Shown here: piece by piece, positions 24,477-32,284 of the stretch | How the letters are laid out: each line of letters opens with the position of its first letter | Numbering within the stretch: the first letter of the stretch is position 1 | Source: Clostridia bacterium | GTDB lineage: Bacteria > Bacillota_A > Clostridia > Oscillospirales > CAG-272 | NCBI GenBank assembly: GCA_017462125.1 | Contig: JAFTRQ010000193.1 | Span: forward strand, 1-64,000 | DNA: 64,000 nt | Direction: 5' to 3' | The notes under the pieces: generated by a model | The model's input: the letters and a program-made list of their open reading frames with translations, nothing else | Told to the model about the DNA's origin: nothing | Database searches by the model: none | Made by a program: the position numbers and the translations under genes

Positions 24477-25265
24477 TTATGCTTTTGCCACGAAATATGT
24501 ACCTACGTGCTTTCCGTCTAAAAGCTCGTAAAGGATCTCGGGATCGTGACCGTTCATAATAAACATCGGGATGCCGTTATCGGTGACCATTTTGGCGGCT
24601 GTCAGCTTGGCTTCCATGCCTCCCGTGCCACGGTCTGTGCCTGCACCTCCCGCAAAGCTGAGAATGGCATCGATGTCCTCAACCTTTTCAACGAATTTTG
24701 CGTCGGGATTCTTTCGGGGATCGCTGTCATACAGACCGTCGATGTCCGAAAGATTGATCAGAATATCCGCGCGGCAAAGATTGGCAACGTGAGCGGAAAG
24801 AATATCGTTTCCTCCAAATTGAGTAAGCTCATCGGTGGATACTGCGTCGTTTTCGTTGACGATCGGAATACATCCCATTTCAAGCAAGGTGTTGAAGGTG
24901 TTTTCGGCGGCTGTGCGACGAATGGGATTGTCTACCACGTCGCGCGTCATCAGAATCTGCGCGACCTTGTGGCCATAGTCCGAGAAAAATCTGTCGTAAA
25001 GCTTCATCAGCTCGCTCTGTCCGATAGAGGCCATTGCTTGCTTTTCTTCAAGCGAACAGGGCCTGCGACCGAGAGCGACCTTGGCGATGCCTGCGCTCAC
25101 CGCACCCGAGGATACGAGAATGATCTGTTTGCCGGTGTTTTTAAGGTCGGAAAGCGTCTTTGCAAGTGCTTCGATCCTGCGAAGATTCAACTGTCCTGTT
25201 GCATGCGAGAGAGTGGAGGAGCCTACCTTGACTACCACTCTGTGACAGTTTTGAAAGAAACTCAT
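24477..25265 (-). CDS. proB: Glutamate 5-kinase (short form, no PUA domain)
   Basis: ProB phosphorylates L-glutamate in the first step of proline synthesis. The 262-residue protein contains the amino-acid-kinase fold: VVKVGSSTL at the start, LVSSGAVSAG, IVNENDAVS, LSDIDGLYD and GTGGMEAKLTAA. It ends without the PUA domain found in E. coli ProB (367 residues), as in many Firmicutes. proA is not in the window; a Sel1-repeat gene follows instead. Its promoter is at 25370-25398. Confidence 0.95.
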   Translation of the reverse strand: MSFFQNCHRVVVKVGSSTLSHATGQLNLRRIEALAKTLSDLKNTGKQIILVSSGAVSAGIAKVALGRRPCSLEEKQAMASIGQSELMKLYDRFFSDYGHKVAQILMTRDVVDNPIRRTAAENTFNTLLEMGCIPIVNENDAVSTDELTQFGGNDILSAHVANLCRADILINLSDIDGLYDSDPRKNPDAKFVEKVEDIDAILSFAGGAGTDRGTGGMEAKLTAAKMVTDNGIPMFIMNGHDPEILYELLDGKHVGTYFVAKA

Positions 25266-25369
25266 AAAAAAATCTCACTTTCAGAAAAAAATTTTGCAAA
25301 AACTCTTTAAATATTTATAATTTTGTATTATAATAGTAAAAAAGGGGTATTTGCTACTGTTATATTCTA

Positions 25370-25398
25370 ATTATACAACAGTTTCTTCTCTTTTTCAA
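25370..25398 (-). promoter_or_regulatory. Sigma-A promoter of proB
   Basis: The minus strand shows TTGAAA (25393-25398), a 17-base spacer and TATAAT (25370-25375), giving a leader of about 95 bases. On the plus strand, TTGCAA (25294) - 16 bases - TATAAT (25316) is a weaker candidate promoter for zapA. Confidence 0.65.
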
Positions 25399-25448
25399 GT
25401 ACATTTTAAAAACAAAAGAATTTTATTATATATGCCGGAGGAATTAAT

Positions 25449-26042
25449 ATGAAGAAAAAGTACACACTTTCGATAGCCGACATGGAGATCAACGTAGTTA
25501 CCGACGAGCCTCAGGAATCCGTAGAGTACATAGTGGGCATTCTTGACAGAAAGATGAGAGAGATCGCGCTGAAGAGCAAGAGATGCACCAAGAACGAGGC
25601 GGCTCTTTTGTGCGCGCTTGACTTTTGTGCAGACAAAATAAAATCGAAGGAACAGATAGAGGAGCTTGAGGATGAGCTGGAAAGCGTTTCCGAAAAGCTG
25701 AAGAATATAACGGAGAAGCTGGAGCTTGTCCAGCAGAATGCCGAAAGAGTAGAGCGTGAAAAAGCGAGACTTGAGGTGGAAAACGGAAAGCTTCGCGCAG
25801 TGCTTGACGAGGCAAGAGCAGGCAAAAAGGTTTCCGCCGAGGATATCGCCGTTGCGGGAGCTACGGAGAGCGACGTTGCTACACCTGTAGGTGACATATA
25901 TGCCGCTACTGCCGAGGAGGCAAATGCAGATGCAAAGGAAGAGATCGCGGAGGATAGACCCGCACCCGCACAGAAGAAAAAGAACACGGGAAAAAATCGC
26001 GTTGGCTCAATGTTCGATCTTTTGACCTTCAGCGATATCTAA
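25449..26042 (+). CDS. zapA: Cell division protein ZapA
   Basis: ZapA bundles FtsZ filaments at the division ring. Residues 1-70 form the ZapA head (YTLSIADMEINVVTDEP), and a coiled coil rich in Glu/Lys runs from about 72 to 125. The chain is 197 residues, longer than the roughly 90-110 usual for ZapA. It adds an acidic Ala-rich linker and a basic, conserved-looking terminus (KNRVGSMFDLLTFSDI). CCGGAGGA lies before the start. It is followed after 25 bases by a U32 protein gene, a common clostridial pairing. Confidence 0.87.
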   Translation: MKKKYTLSIADMEINVVTDEPQESVEYIVGILDRKMREIALKSKRCTKNEAALLCALDFCADKIKSKEQIEELEDELESVSEKLKNITEKLELVQQNAERVEREKARLEVENGKLRAVLDEARAGKKVSAEDIAVAGATESDVATPVGDIYAATAEEANADAKEEIAEDRPAPAQKKKNTGKNRVGSMFDLLTFSDI

Positions 26043-26067
26043 TTTTTAAAAGAAAGAATTCAGATAC

Positions 26068-28104
26068 ATGAAAAATATGAAATTGCCTGAGCTTTTAAGC
26101 CCGGCGGGATCTCCCGAAGCCTTTCAAGCGGCAATAGACGGAGGCGCCGACGCAATATATGTGGGAGGCGCCTCCTTTAATGCACGCATCAACGCGAAAA
26201 ACTTTTCGGAGGATGATCTGCGTGAAGCCGTGAGGCTGGCGCACCTGTATGGGGTCAAGGTCTATCAGACCGTCAATATTATGGTTTACGGCAGAGAACT
26301 GAAGGAGCTTCTGAAGGCTGCCGAGAATTCGGCATACGCGGGAGTGGATGCGTTTATTGTGTCGGACCTTGGCGCGGCGGAGCTTTTGCACCGTCATCTG
26401 CCCGATATGCCGCTCCATGCCAGCACACAGATGAGTGTTCACAATTCCGATGGAGCAAGACTTCTTGCGGAATACGGGTTTTCGAGAGTCGTTCCCGCAA
26501 GGGAGCTTTCAAAAAAAGATATTCAGACCCTTGTGGACGAAAATCCGCTTGAGGTCGAGATATTCATACACGGCGCGATGTGCGTCAGCCACTCGGGACA
26601 GTGCTTGTTTTCCTCTCTTGTAGGAGGCAGAAGCGGAAACCGAGGCCTTTGCGCACAGCCCTGCCGCTTGCCCTATGCCTTTACCGAGGGCAGGGTCGGA
26701 GACAAATACCCCCTGTCGTTGAAGGATATGTCGCTGGCGGGACACGTCAGAGAGATCATCGAGAGCGGAGTCTCGTCCTTGAAGATAGAGGGCAGAATGA
26801 AATCTCCCGAATACGTTCGCGGTGTTACGAGAATATGGCGCAGGCTGCTTGACGAAGGGCGTGACGCTACGGCAGATGAGATTGGTGAGCTTTCCGAGCT
26901 TTTTTCGCGCGGGGGATTTTCCGACGGATATTATACCGGCAACGTTGGCAGAAAAATGCTTGGAATCCGCAGCGAGGAGGATAAGCAAGCCTCGCGCGAG
27001 GTGGAAAAATTCCACAAGATCGGGCGCAAGGTGCCTGTCTCCATGAAGATCAGACTTGCCGTGGGTGAGCCCTGCAGGCTGACCGTTACTTGTAAGGAGA
27101 AAAGCGTTACCGTTGAGGGTGAGGTACCGCAGGCGGCGATCAATGCACCGCTGGATGAAGGCGCTGTCAGAAAGTGTATGGCAAAGCTGGGGGATTCCTG
27201 CTTTACCCTCGAAAATATAGAGATCGATCTCGGTGAGAGACTGATGATGCCTGTGTCGCAGTTGAACGCGTTGCGGAGAGAAGCGGTGAAGGCACTTGAG
27301 GACGAAATGGCGGCTGTAGCGCCGCAAAGGGTTGAAGAAGTAGAGACGTCAAAGCCCGAAGGCGCGCCGAAGCAACGCAACGTCGGCAGATTTTGCGCCA
27401 AGGAGCAGATAACCGACTCTGCAAAAGAATATTTCGATATTATACTGTTGCCGCTTGATCGGTTTGAACCGATAGCAGACGGATTTGTGATGCCGCCTGT
27501 GATATTTGATTCCGAAAAAGAGAGAGCTGTAGACCTGATTCGGAAAGCTGTGGCAGATGGGGCGAAATATGCGGTAGTCACCAACCTTGGACAGGTAGAA
27601 ATGCTGAAAGCTCACGCGCCAAAGCTCGCGTGGATCGCTGATTTTCGTTTTAACGCGGGAAATAATGAAACCGTATGCTTCTTTGAGCGCCTTGGCTTTG
27701 AAAGCACGGTGGTATCCGCGGAGCTGACCCTGCCGCAGATCCGAGATCTGAACGGATCCAAAGCCGCGGTGATTTATGGCAGAATACCGCTTATGACCCT
27801 TGAAAAGTGCGTTACCAAAGAGCTTTACGGCGATAAGAAGGGCTGCGAAATCTGCTCTCGCGGTGAGGCGGAAATGAAGGACAGACGAGGCTTCGTTTTC
27901 CCCGTGATCCGTGAATTTCCGCATAGGAATATAGTGTTGAACAGCCTTCCGACCCAGATGTCGGACAGAGAGCAGGAGCTTGCCTCTGCGGGTGTTACCG
28001 ACAGACATTTCCTTTTCACAGTCGAGTCTCCTTATGAGGTCGACCGTGTGATTGAGGATTATAAGCTTCACCGTGCGCCAGGCGGCAAGGTGAGAAGAAT
28101 ATAA
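26068..28104 (+). CDS. U32 family protein, RlhA-like (U32 plus DUF3656)
   Basis: U32 proteins were long called peptidases, but several act in RNA hydroxylation; RlhA of E. coli (same domain order, similar length) modifies C2501 of 23S rRNA. The 678-residue protein begins LPELLSPAGSPEAFQAAIDGGADAIYVGG. It has the four U32 cysteines C172, C179, C195 and C199 (HSGQC, NRGLCAQPC), expected to hold an iron-sulfur cluster. The DUF3656 region spans about 390-510. Start may be 26068 or 26077. It probably shares a transcript with zapA. Confidence 0.88.
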   Translation: MKNMKLPELLSPAGSPEAFQAAIDGGADAIYVGGASFNARINAKNFSEDDLREAVRLAHLYGVKVYQTVNIMVYGRELKELLKAAENSAYAGVDAFIVSDLGAAELLHRHLPDMPLHASTQMSVHNSDGARLLAEYGFSRVVPARELSKKDIQTLVDENPLEVEIFIHGAMCVSHSGQCLFSSLVGGRSGNRGLCAQPCRLPYAFTEGRVGDKYPLSLKDMSLAGHVREIIESGVSSLKIEGRMKSPEYVRGVTRIWRRLLDEGRDATADEIGELSELFSRGGFSDGYYTGNVGRKMLGIRSEEDKQASREVEKFHKIGRKVPVSMKIRLAVGEPCRLTVTCKEKSVTVEGEVPQAAINAPLDEGAVRKCMAKLGDSCFTLENIEIDLGERLMMPVSQLNALRREAVKALEDEMAAVAPQRVEEVETSKPEGAPKQRNVGRFCAKEQITDSAKEYFDIILLPLDRFEPIADGFVMPPVIFDSEKERAVDLIRKAVADGAKYAVVTNLGQVEMLKAHAPKLAWIADFRFNAGNNETVCFFERLGFESTVVSAELTLPQIRDLNGSKAAVIYGRIPLMTLEKCVTKELYGDKKGCEICSRGEAEMKDRRGFVFPVIREFPHRNIVLNSLPTQMSDREQELASAGVTDRHFLFTVESPYEVDRVIEDYKLHRAPGGKVRRI

Positions 28105-28108
28105 ACGT

Positions 28109-28145
28109 AAAAGCTACCCATGATTTTGGTCATAGGTAGCTTTTC
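28109..28145. terminator. Bidirectional terminator between convergent units
   Basis: A stem of 14 bp (AAAAGCTACCCATGA with its complement) with A-rich and T-rich flanks lies 4 bases after the U32 stop and 2 bases beyond the convergent peptidoglycan-binding gene. It is positioned to stop both transcripts. Confidence 0.8.
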
Positions 28146-28146
28146 G

Positions 28147-28671
28147 TTATTCCGTATATCCCAACAGCAGATTATGCTGGATCGCCATAGCATCCCAAGT
28201 CTCGCGGTCAACCTCTCCCGTGGGAGAGATCAGATTCCTTCGCTGAAAGTCGCGAACGTATGCCTCGGTCAGATCGTCAAAGGTGCCGGAGGCCTTGTAA
28301 TCGGGAAAATGGTATAGCCTCTCAAGCTGCTCGAGAAGGTATTGGACCGTGTCGGTAAGAAATCCCGTATCGCCTTTTTTGATCGTGAAGCCTGCGGGGT
28401 ATCTCGGAAAAAGGGCAAGTGATGCGGGAGGGGAGTTTTTCGCTACCGACTTGTCATATTCCGCTTTCAGAATTTCCCAGGTCGCTCGGTCAATAATTCC
28501 CGTAACGGGGAGGCCTTGTTGCCTCTGAAATGCCTGCACGGCAAGACGGGTCTGCTCCTCCCATATGCCGTCGATGGGAAGGTCCTCTATCTCCTCACTG
28601 TGAAAGGAAAGATGACGAAGATATCTTTGCGCGTTTTCTATCGCGTCTCGCTCTATGTTATTCGTAGCCAT
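28147..28671 (-). CDS. Protein with two peptidoglycan-binding (PG_binding_1) modules
   Basis: This 174-residue protein carries two PG_binding_1 units, roughly residues 10-70 (IDGIWEEQTRLAVQAFQRQQGLPVTG) and 95-165 (ASGTFDDLTEAYVRDFQRRN). Each has the D/SGxF/W-T-xx-AVxxFQ pattern that binds cell-wall peptidoglycan. There is no enzyme domain and no signal peptide. It is the last gene of a three-gene operon, 21 bases after the SpoIID-like gene. A spore-envelope location is inferred from the operon promoter. Confidence 0.88.
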   Translation of the reverse strand: MATNNIERDAIENAQRYLRHLSFHSEEIEDLPIDGIWEEQTRLAVQAFQRQQGLPVTGIIDRATWEILKAEYDKSVAKNSPPASLALFPRYPAGFTIKKGDTGFLTDTVQYLLEQLERLYHFPDYKASGTFDDLTEAYVRDFQRRNLISPTGEVDRETWDAMAIQHNLLLGYTE

Positions 28672-28692
28672 TTGTGACCTGCCTTTCCTTAT

Positions 28693-30090
28693 TTATCCGC
28701 CAATGTTGAAGCCGGGAAACTGTCCCTCACCCAAGCGGGAGCCGTTGTAAAGATCGCTGTACAGGCCTGTGATGGCATTCCACACCACGGGACCCACTAC
28801 ACCCGTGGCGGGGAAACCGTAAAGATTTTGAAAAGCGACTACTGCCTCCTGCGTTCGCGTGCCGAAGTATCCCGTGGGGTTGACCGCGGGGATCTCGGGA
28901 ATATAACCCGAAATGAAATTCAGATATTCCTGCAGAAGTCTCACCGCCTCTGCCTCCACGCCGATCCGCAAAAAGACACCGGGGAAGGGCACCGTGTTTC
29001 CCTCCACGTACTGCAAGGGAATGGTGGAAACGATGCCGATGTATGCGTTGTAGATACGTCTCCAGGTCTCAGCTCCGACGATCCCGTCGGGTGTGAGACC
29101 AAAAGTATTTTGCACGGCGATAACGGCATCTCTTGTGGATGCGCCAAAGTCGCCGTCGATGGCAACGCGGGGGATCGAGGTGTAGAAATCAGACAGATAG
29201 CTTAAATAATATTGAAGAGTGCTTACGCCGAGATTGGAATCGCCCTCCTGCAAGGTGCCGGGGAATTGCTTTGTGACCTCGGACAGCTGTAAGCCCTCGG
29301 AATTGAGATCGTTAAGTCGCTTGACGCTGTTGTATATTTGTTGAATGGTGTACCAGGTGCCTTGACCGATAATGCCGTCGGGTGTCAAGCCAAAGGCGGA
29401 TTGAAAGGCCTTGACGGCTTCCTCGGTGTCATAGGAAAAGACCCCGAAGGGAGGGTTGATCTTCGGAATGGCGGGATAGTTGTCGGAAATGCGGTTCAGA
29501 CGGATCTGAACCGAGCGCACGTCATCCCCCGTGCTACCAAGCTGTAAGGGATAGAGCGGCAGGCTTGCCGTCAGTCCCATTACGGGCGCGTCGGTGATGA
29601 TGTCGATGTTGTTTCCGTAATAGTAGGTCAGAATTTCGTAGGGGGAATAGCCTTGATTTGCCAGATCAACGCTTCCCCATTGAGACAGCCCGTTGCAGAC
29701 CACCTCAATGCCGTCGCAGTATTGCGCGTATAAAGGCTCCACAAATCCTTGTCGGCTTATGTAGCTGGTAAAGAGCTCGCGGGCGATATTCTGTACGTTG
29801 TCGAACAGATCTCTGCCGTTGACGAAGGATTGGTCGATGGCAATGCTGTTGGTGATGTCAAAATCGTATCCGCGGGAGCGGTAGTATTCGGTGTAGATGC
29901 GGTTGAGCGCAAAGGATATCTGCGCGTACATATTGGCACGGATCGCACTCTCAGGCCAGGTGGGATAGATCTCGCTGGATGCCACGTTCGCAACGTAATC
30001 CACAAAGGGAACGGTGACGTTGGGAGCGTTGGAGTCGGGAGATCCTAAATGGACCGTGATGAATTCGGGTATGTATGGTAGGTTTGGCAT
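28693..30090 (-). CDS. SpoIID-like lytic transglycosylase domain fused to three peptidoglycan-binding modules
   Basis: The N-terminal 165 residues of this 465-residue protein follow the SpoIID/LytB pattern. ASSEIYPTWPESAIRANMYAQ corresponds to the SpoIID block with the catalytic Glu (E40 here). NGLSQWG (133-139) then ANQGYSPYEILTYYYG match the C-terminal SpoIID signature. Cysteines C125 and C132 lie where SpoIID of C. difficile has zinc ligands. Three PG_binding_1 modules follow at about 178-255, 280-350 and 372-445. It has no signal peptide or membrane anchor, unlike SpoIID itself. It is the middle gene of the operon. Enzyme activity is inferred. Confidence 0.75.
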   Translation of the reverse strand: MPNLPYIPEFITVHLGSPDSNAPNVTVPFVDYVANVASSEIYPTWPESAIRANMYAQISFALNRIYTEYYRSRGYDFDITNSIAIDQSFVNGRDLFDNVQNIARELFTSYISRQGFVEPLYAQYCDGIEVVCNGLSQWGSVDLANQGYSPYEILTYYYGNNIDIITDAPVMGLTASLPLYPLQLGSTGDDVRSVQIRLNRISDNYPAIPKINPPFGVFSYDTEEAVKAFQSAFGLTPDGIIGQGTWYTIQQIYNSVKRLNDLNSEGLQLSEVTKQFPGTLQEGDSNLGVSTLQYYLSYLSDFYTSIPRVAIDGDFGASTRDAVIAVQNTFGLTPDGIVGAETWRRIYNAYIGIVSTIPLQYVEGNTVPFPGVFLRIGVEAEAVRLLQEYLNFISGYIPEIPAVNPTGYFGTRTQEAVVAFQNLYGFPATGVVGPVVWNAITGLYSDLYNGSRLGEGQFPGFNIGG

Positions 30091-30126
30091 AGCTTTCTCC
30101 GATCGTTTGTGGTATTATAGTATCGG

Positions 30127-30594
30127 TCAACCGTCGCGCTCGTCGGAGCCTGATTCCAGAGCGGAGTTTTCGGTCTCGAAAAAGATCTCGGCGCGGGGAT
30201 CGAAGTTGTCGGTCTGCCCGTTGTCGGGGAGCGGGATCATGTCCGCGTTTTGTATGGCTGTGATGCCTTCGAAAACGGGAACGTTGATATATTCCTGTCT
30301 GTGGTAGCCGTCTTTGGTGACGGTGATGCCGTAGGTCTCGTAGCTCTTGCCGTTTCCGGGTGACATAGACAGCGCGCGAGGCGGCGCGGGGAGTGCGAAT
30401 CTGTCGGTCAATCCCGATGCTCCCGTGGTGTAGACCGCGATCACGTCACCGCGTCCGCTTTCGAATTCGGGATCGTAATTGTGAACGGTGACGATTGCGT
30501 TTTCAAGGGGGATCGCACCCCGCGCCGTGGTTACGCGGACGATCATATATCCGTAGCCGCTTGCTTGCTCAACGCTTGTTCCGTTTGTATCCAT
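30127..30594 (-). CDS. Carboxypeptidase-regulatory-like (transthyretin-fold) domain protein
   Basis: This 155-residue protein contains one beta-sandwich domain of the carboxypeptidase regulatory-like type. YMIVRVTTARGAIPLENAIVTVHN begins it, and ITVTKDGYHRQEYINVPVFEG closes it. Such domains are usually structural or adhesive. The last 35 residues are acidic and low-complexity. No signal peptide is present. It is the first gene of the operon with the two peptidoglycan-binding proteins (36-base gap) and lies just downstream of the sigma-K-like promoter. Confidence 0.8.
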   Translation of the reverse strand: MDTNGTSVEQASGYGYMIVRVTTARGAIPLENAIVTVHNYDPEFESGRGDVIAVYTTGASGLTDRFALPAPPRALSMSPGNGKSYETYGITVTKDGYHRQEYINVPVFEGITAIQNADMIPLPDNGQTDNFDPRAEIFFETENSALESGSDERDG

Positions 30595-30638
30595 CTATCT
30601 TTATCCTCCAATCTTGAAGTCGTTTTGCGCTCTGCTAT

Positions 30639-30666
30639 TATGATATGTTGGCTTTTGCGTAAAGGT
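30639..30666 (-). promoter_or_regulatory. Putative sigma-K promoter of the peptidoglycan operon
   Basis: On the minus strand the sequence cACC (30664-30667 complement) is followed by 16 bases and CATATCATA (30639-30647). This fits the mACc - N16 - CATAnnnTA consensus known for sigma-K in Bacillus. No better sigma-A promoter is seen for this operon. The leader would be about 35 bases, with GGAGG ten bases before the start codon. Confidence 0.55.
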
Positions 30667-30730
30667 GCGTCTTTTGTGCATTCCGGCTCGTTTTGCAATT
30701 TGGTTTGAGCTTTAAGATGTGTTATGGCTC

Positions 30731-30759
30731 TTGACATTCTCACTGTTTAATTATAAAAT
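30731..30759 (+). promoter_or_regulatory. Sigma-A promoter of the first SGNH gene
   Basis: TTGACA (30731-30736), a 17-base spacer and TAAAAT (30754-30759) lie about 30 bases before the start codon. Confidence 0.65.
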
Positions 30760-30790
30760 AATTATTATCATAAAGCTTTTTGGGGGAAAT

Positions 30791-31792
30791 ATGACAAACA
30801 TTATTTATCACGATATCAGAAAAGCGCCTTTTGAAATATTTGGCCTTTACAATCCCTCGGAGGAGGGCATTTTCCGCCGCATTCCCGAGGATGTGGCAAA
30901 GGCGACCGGTGCCGACGTTTTGAGATTGCATACCTATACCAGCGGCGGCAGAATACGATTCAGAACCGATTCCGAAAAGGTCGTACTGAAAATAAAAGGA
31001 AATTACTATGGTACTTGGCACACCACGCCTATGATGAGGCACGGTGCAGACCTCTATATAGACAGGCCGCGGGGCTCGATTTTTGTCGGCGCGATCAAGC
31101 CTAACGGAGAGCTTGCCACAACGGCGGAGATCAATATGCCTGCGGGAGAGCATGACGTCACCGTGTTTTTGCCTCTTTTTGGCGAGGTTTCGGAGTTTGA
31201 GATAGGACTTTGTGAGGGAGCTTCGCTCGTTTCTCACACGCCTTATAAGCATGATCTGCCCGTGGTGTTCTACGGCTCGTCTATCACGCAGGGTGCCTGC
31301 GCTTCCCGTCCCGGAAGAGCTTATCAGGCGATGATCTCAAGAAAATACGATCTGAATTATATCGGTCTTGGATTTTCGGGTGCCTGCCGTGCCGAAAAGG
31401 CAATTGCAGAGTATATGGCAACACTTGATATGTCGGCTTTTGTGTCGGACTATGACCACAATGCACCCACCCACGAGCACCTTGCCGCGACCCATCACGC
31501 GCTCTATTTGACGATCCGTGAAAAGCATCCCGATATCCCTTATTTTATGGTCACGCGCCCCGATTTCCATTTTAATCAGGATTGCATCGGACGAAGGGAT
31601 ATTATTATGAAGAGCTATCTTGACGCAAGAGCGGCGGGGGATAAGAACGTGTATTTTATTGACGGCTCAGCGTTTTTCAACGGACAGATCGTTTCGGATC
31701 TGACGCTTGACAATACGCACCCCAACGACGAGGGCTTCAGACGAATGGCGGATTATATCGGTGACATTATGGCAAAGGTTATGAATCTTTGA
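30791..31792 (+). CDS. SGNH/GDSL hydrolase with N-terminal jelly-roll domain, paralogue A
   Basis: This 333-residue esterase probably removes acyl groups from carbohydrates. The N-terminal domain (about 1-140) includes the GxDLY motif (HGADLYID) that marks this esterase group. The SGNH domain follows, with the nucleophile in FYGSSITQGACAS, the glycine block GLGFSG, and the terminal Asp-His pair in TLDNTHPNDEGF. The start at 30791, with GGGGG upstream, is preferred to an upstream frame extension. There is no signal peptide. A close paralogue lies 490 bases downstream beyond rpmE. Confidence 0.88.
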   Translation: MTNIIYHDIRKAPFEIFGLYNPSEEGIFRRIPEDVAKATGADVLRLHTYTSGGRIRFRTDSEKVVLKIKGNYYGTWHTTPMMRHGADLYIDRPRGSIFVGAIKPNGELATTAEINMPAGEHDVTVFLPLFGEVSEFEIGLCEGASLVSHTPYKHDLPVVFYGSSITQGACASRPGRAYQAMISRKYDLNYIGLGFSGACRAEKAIAEYMATLDMSAFVSDYDHNAPTHEHLAATHHALYLTIREKHPDIPYFMVTRPDFHFNQDCIGRRDIIMKSYLDARAAGDKNVYFIDGSAFFNGQIVSDLTLDNTHPNDEGFRRMADYIGDIMAKVMNL

Positions 31793-31852
31793 GCAGATTT
31801 CGGTATTGGGCGCGAAAAACTTTGTGAAATCACAAAAACTTTCAAAAAACTA

Positions 31853-31881
31853 TTGACAAACGCAAAAAATAGTGATATAAT
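31853..31881 (+). promoter_or_regulatory. Sigma-A promoter of rpmE
   Basis: A perfect TTGACA (31853-31858), a 17-base spacer and a perfect TATAAT (31876-31881) precede a 60-base leader. This shows that rpmE is transcribed independently of the flanking esterases. Confidence 0.85.
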
Positions 31882-31941
31882 AACTCTACTTGTGAAATCG
31901 CTGCCAACTAACAGCGAAATAATTTTGTGAGGTATAAAAAA

Positions 31942-32151
31942 ATGAAAGAAGCTATTCAGCCCAAGTACGAAGAGTGCGTAATCAGATGCGCATGCGGCGA
32001 AACCGTTGTTACCAAGTCCACAAAGGGCTCTGAGATCAGAGTCGAAGTTTGCTCCAAGTGTCACCCCTTCTTTACCGGTAAGCAGAAGTTTGTTGACGCT
32101 GGTGGACGTGTTGATAAGTTCAAGAAGAGACTCGAGAACTTCAACAAGTAA
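31942..32151 (+). CDS. rpmE: 50S ribosomal protein L31 (zinc-binding form)
   Basis: This 69-residue protein starts [20 protein letters not shown] and carries the cysteine pairs CAC and CSKC that bind zinc in the zinc-requiring L31 type. [21 protein letters not shown] is the universal C-terminal block. GTGAGG lies before the start. It has its own promoter and terminator although it sits between two esterase paralogues. Confidence 0.97.
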   Translation: MKEAIQPKYEECVIRCACGETVVTKSTKGSEIRVEVCSKCHPFFTGKQKFVDAGGRVDKFKKRLENFNK

Positions 32152-32206
32152 TATTGTTTCTTTTCCGCATATGTGGGCGTGCTTTGTCTGCCCCGCATTA
32201 TAAAAG

Positions 32207-32242
32207 ATTGCGCGTGTACGAGAGTACCTGCGCAATTTTTTT
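32207..32242 (+). terminator. Terminator after rpmE
   Basis: A stem ATTGCGC..GTAC / GTAC..GCGCAAT with a GAGA loop is followed by seven T residues, a canonical intrinsic terminator 55 bases after the stop. Confidence 0.8.
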
Positions 32243-32284
32243 GCTTCAATATATGAATAATTATTTCGGGAGGCAATCAAAATT

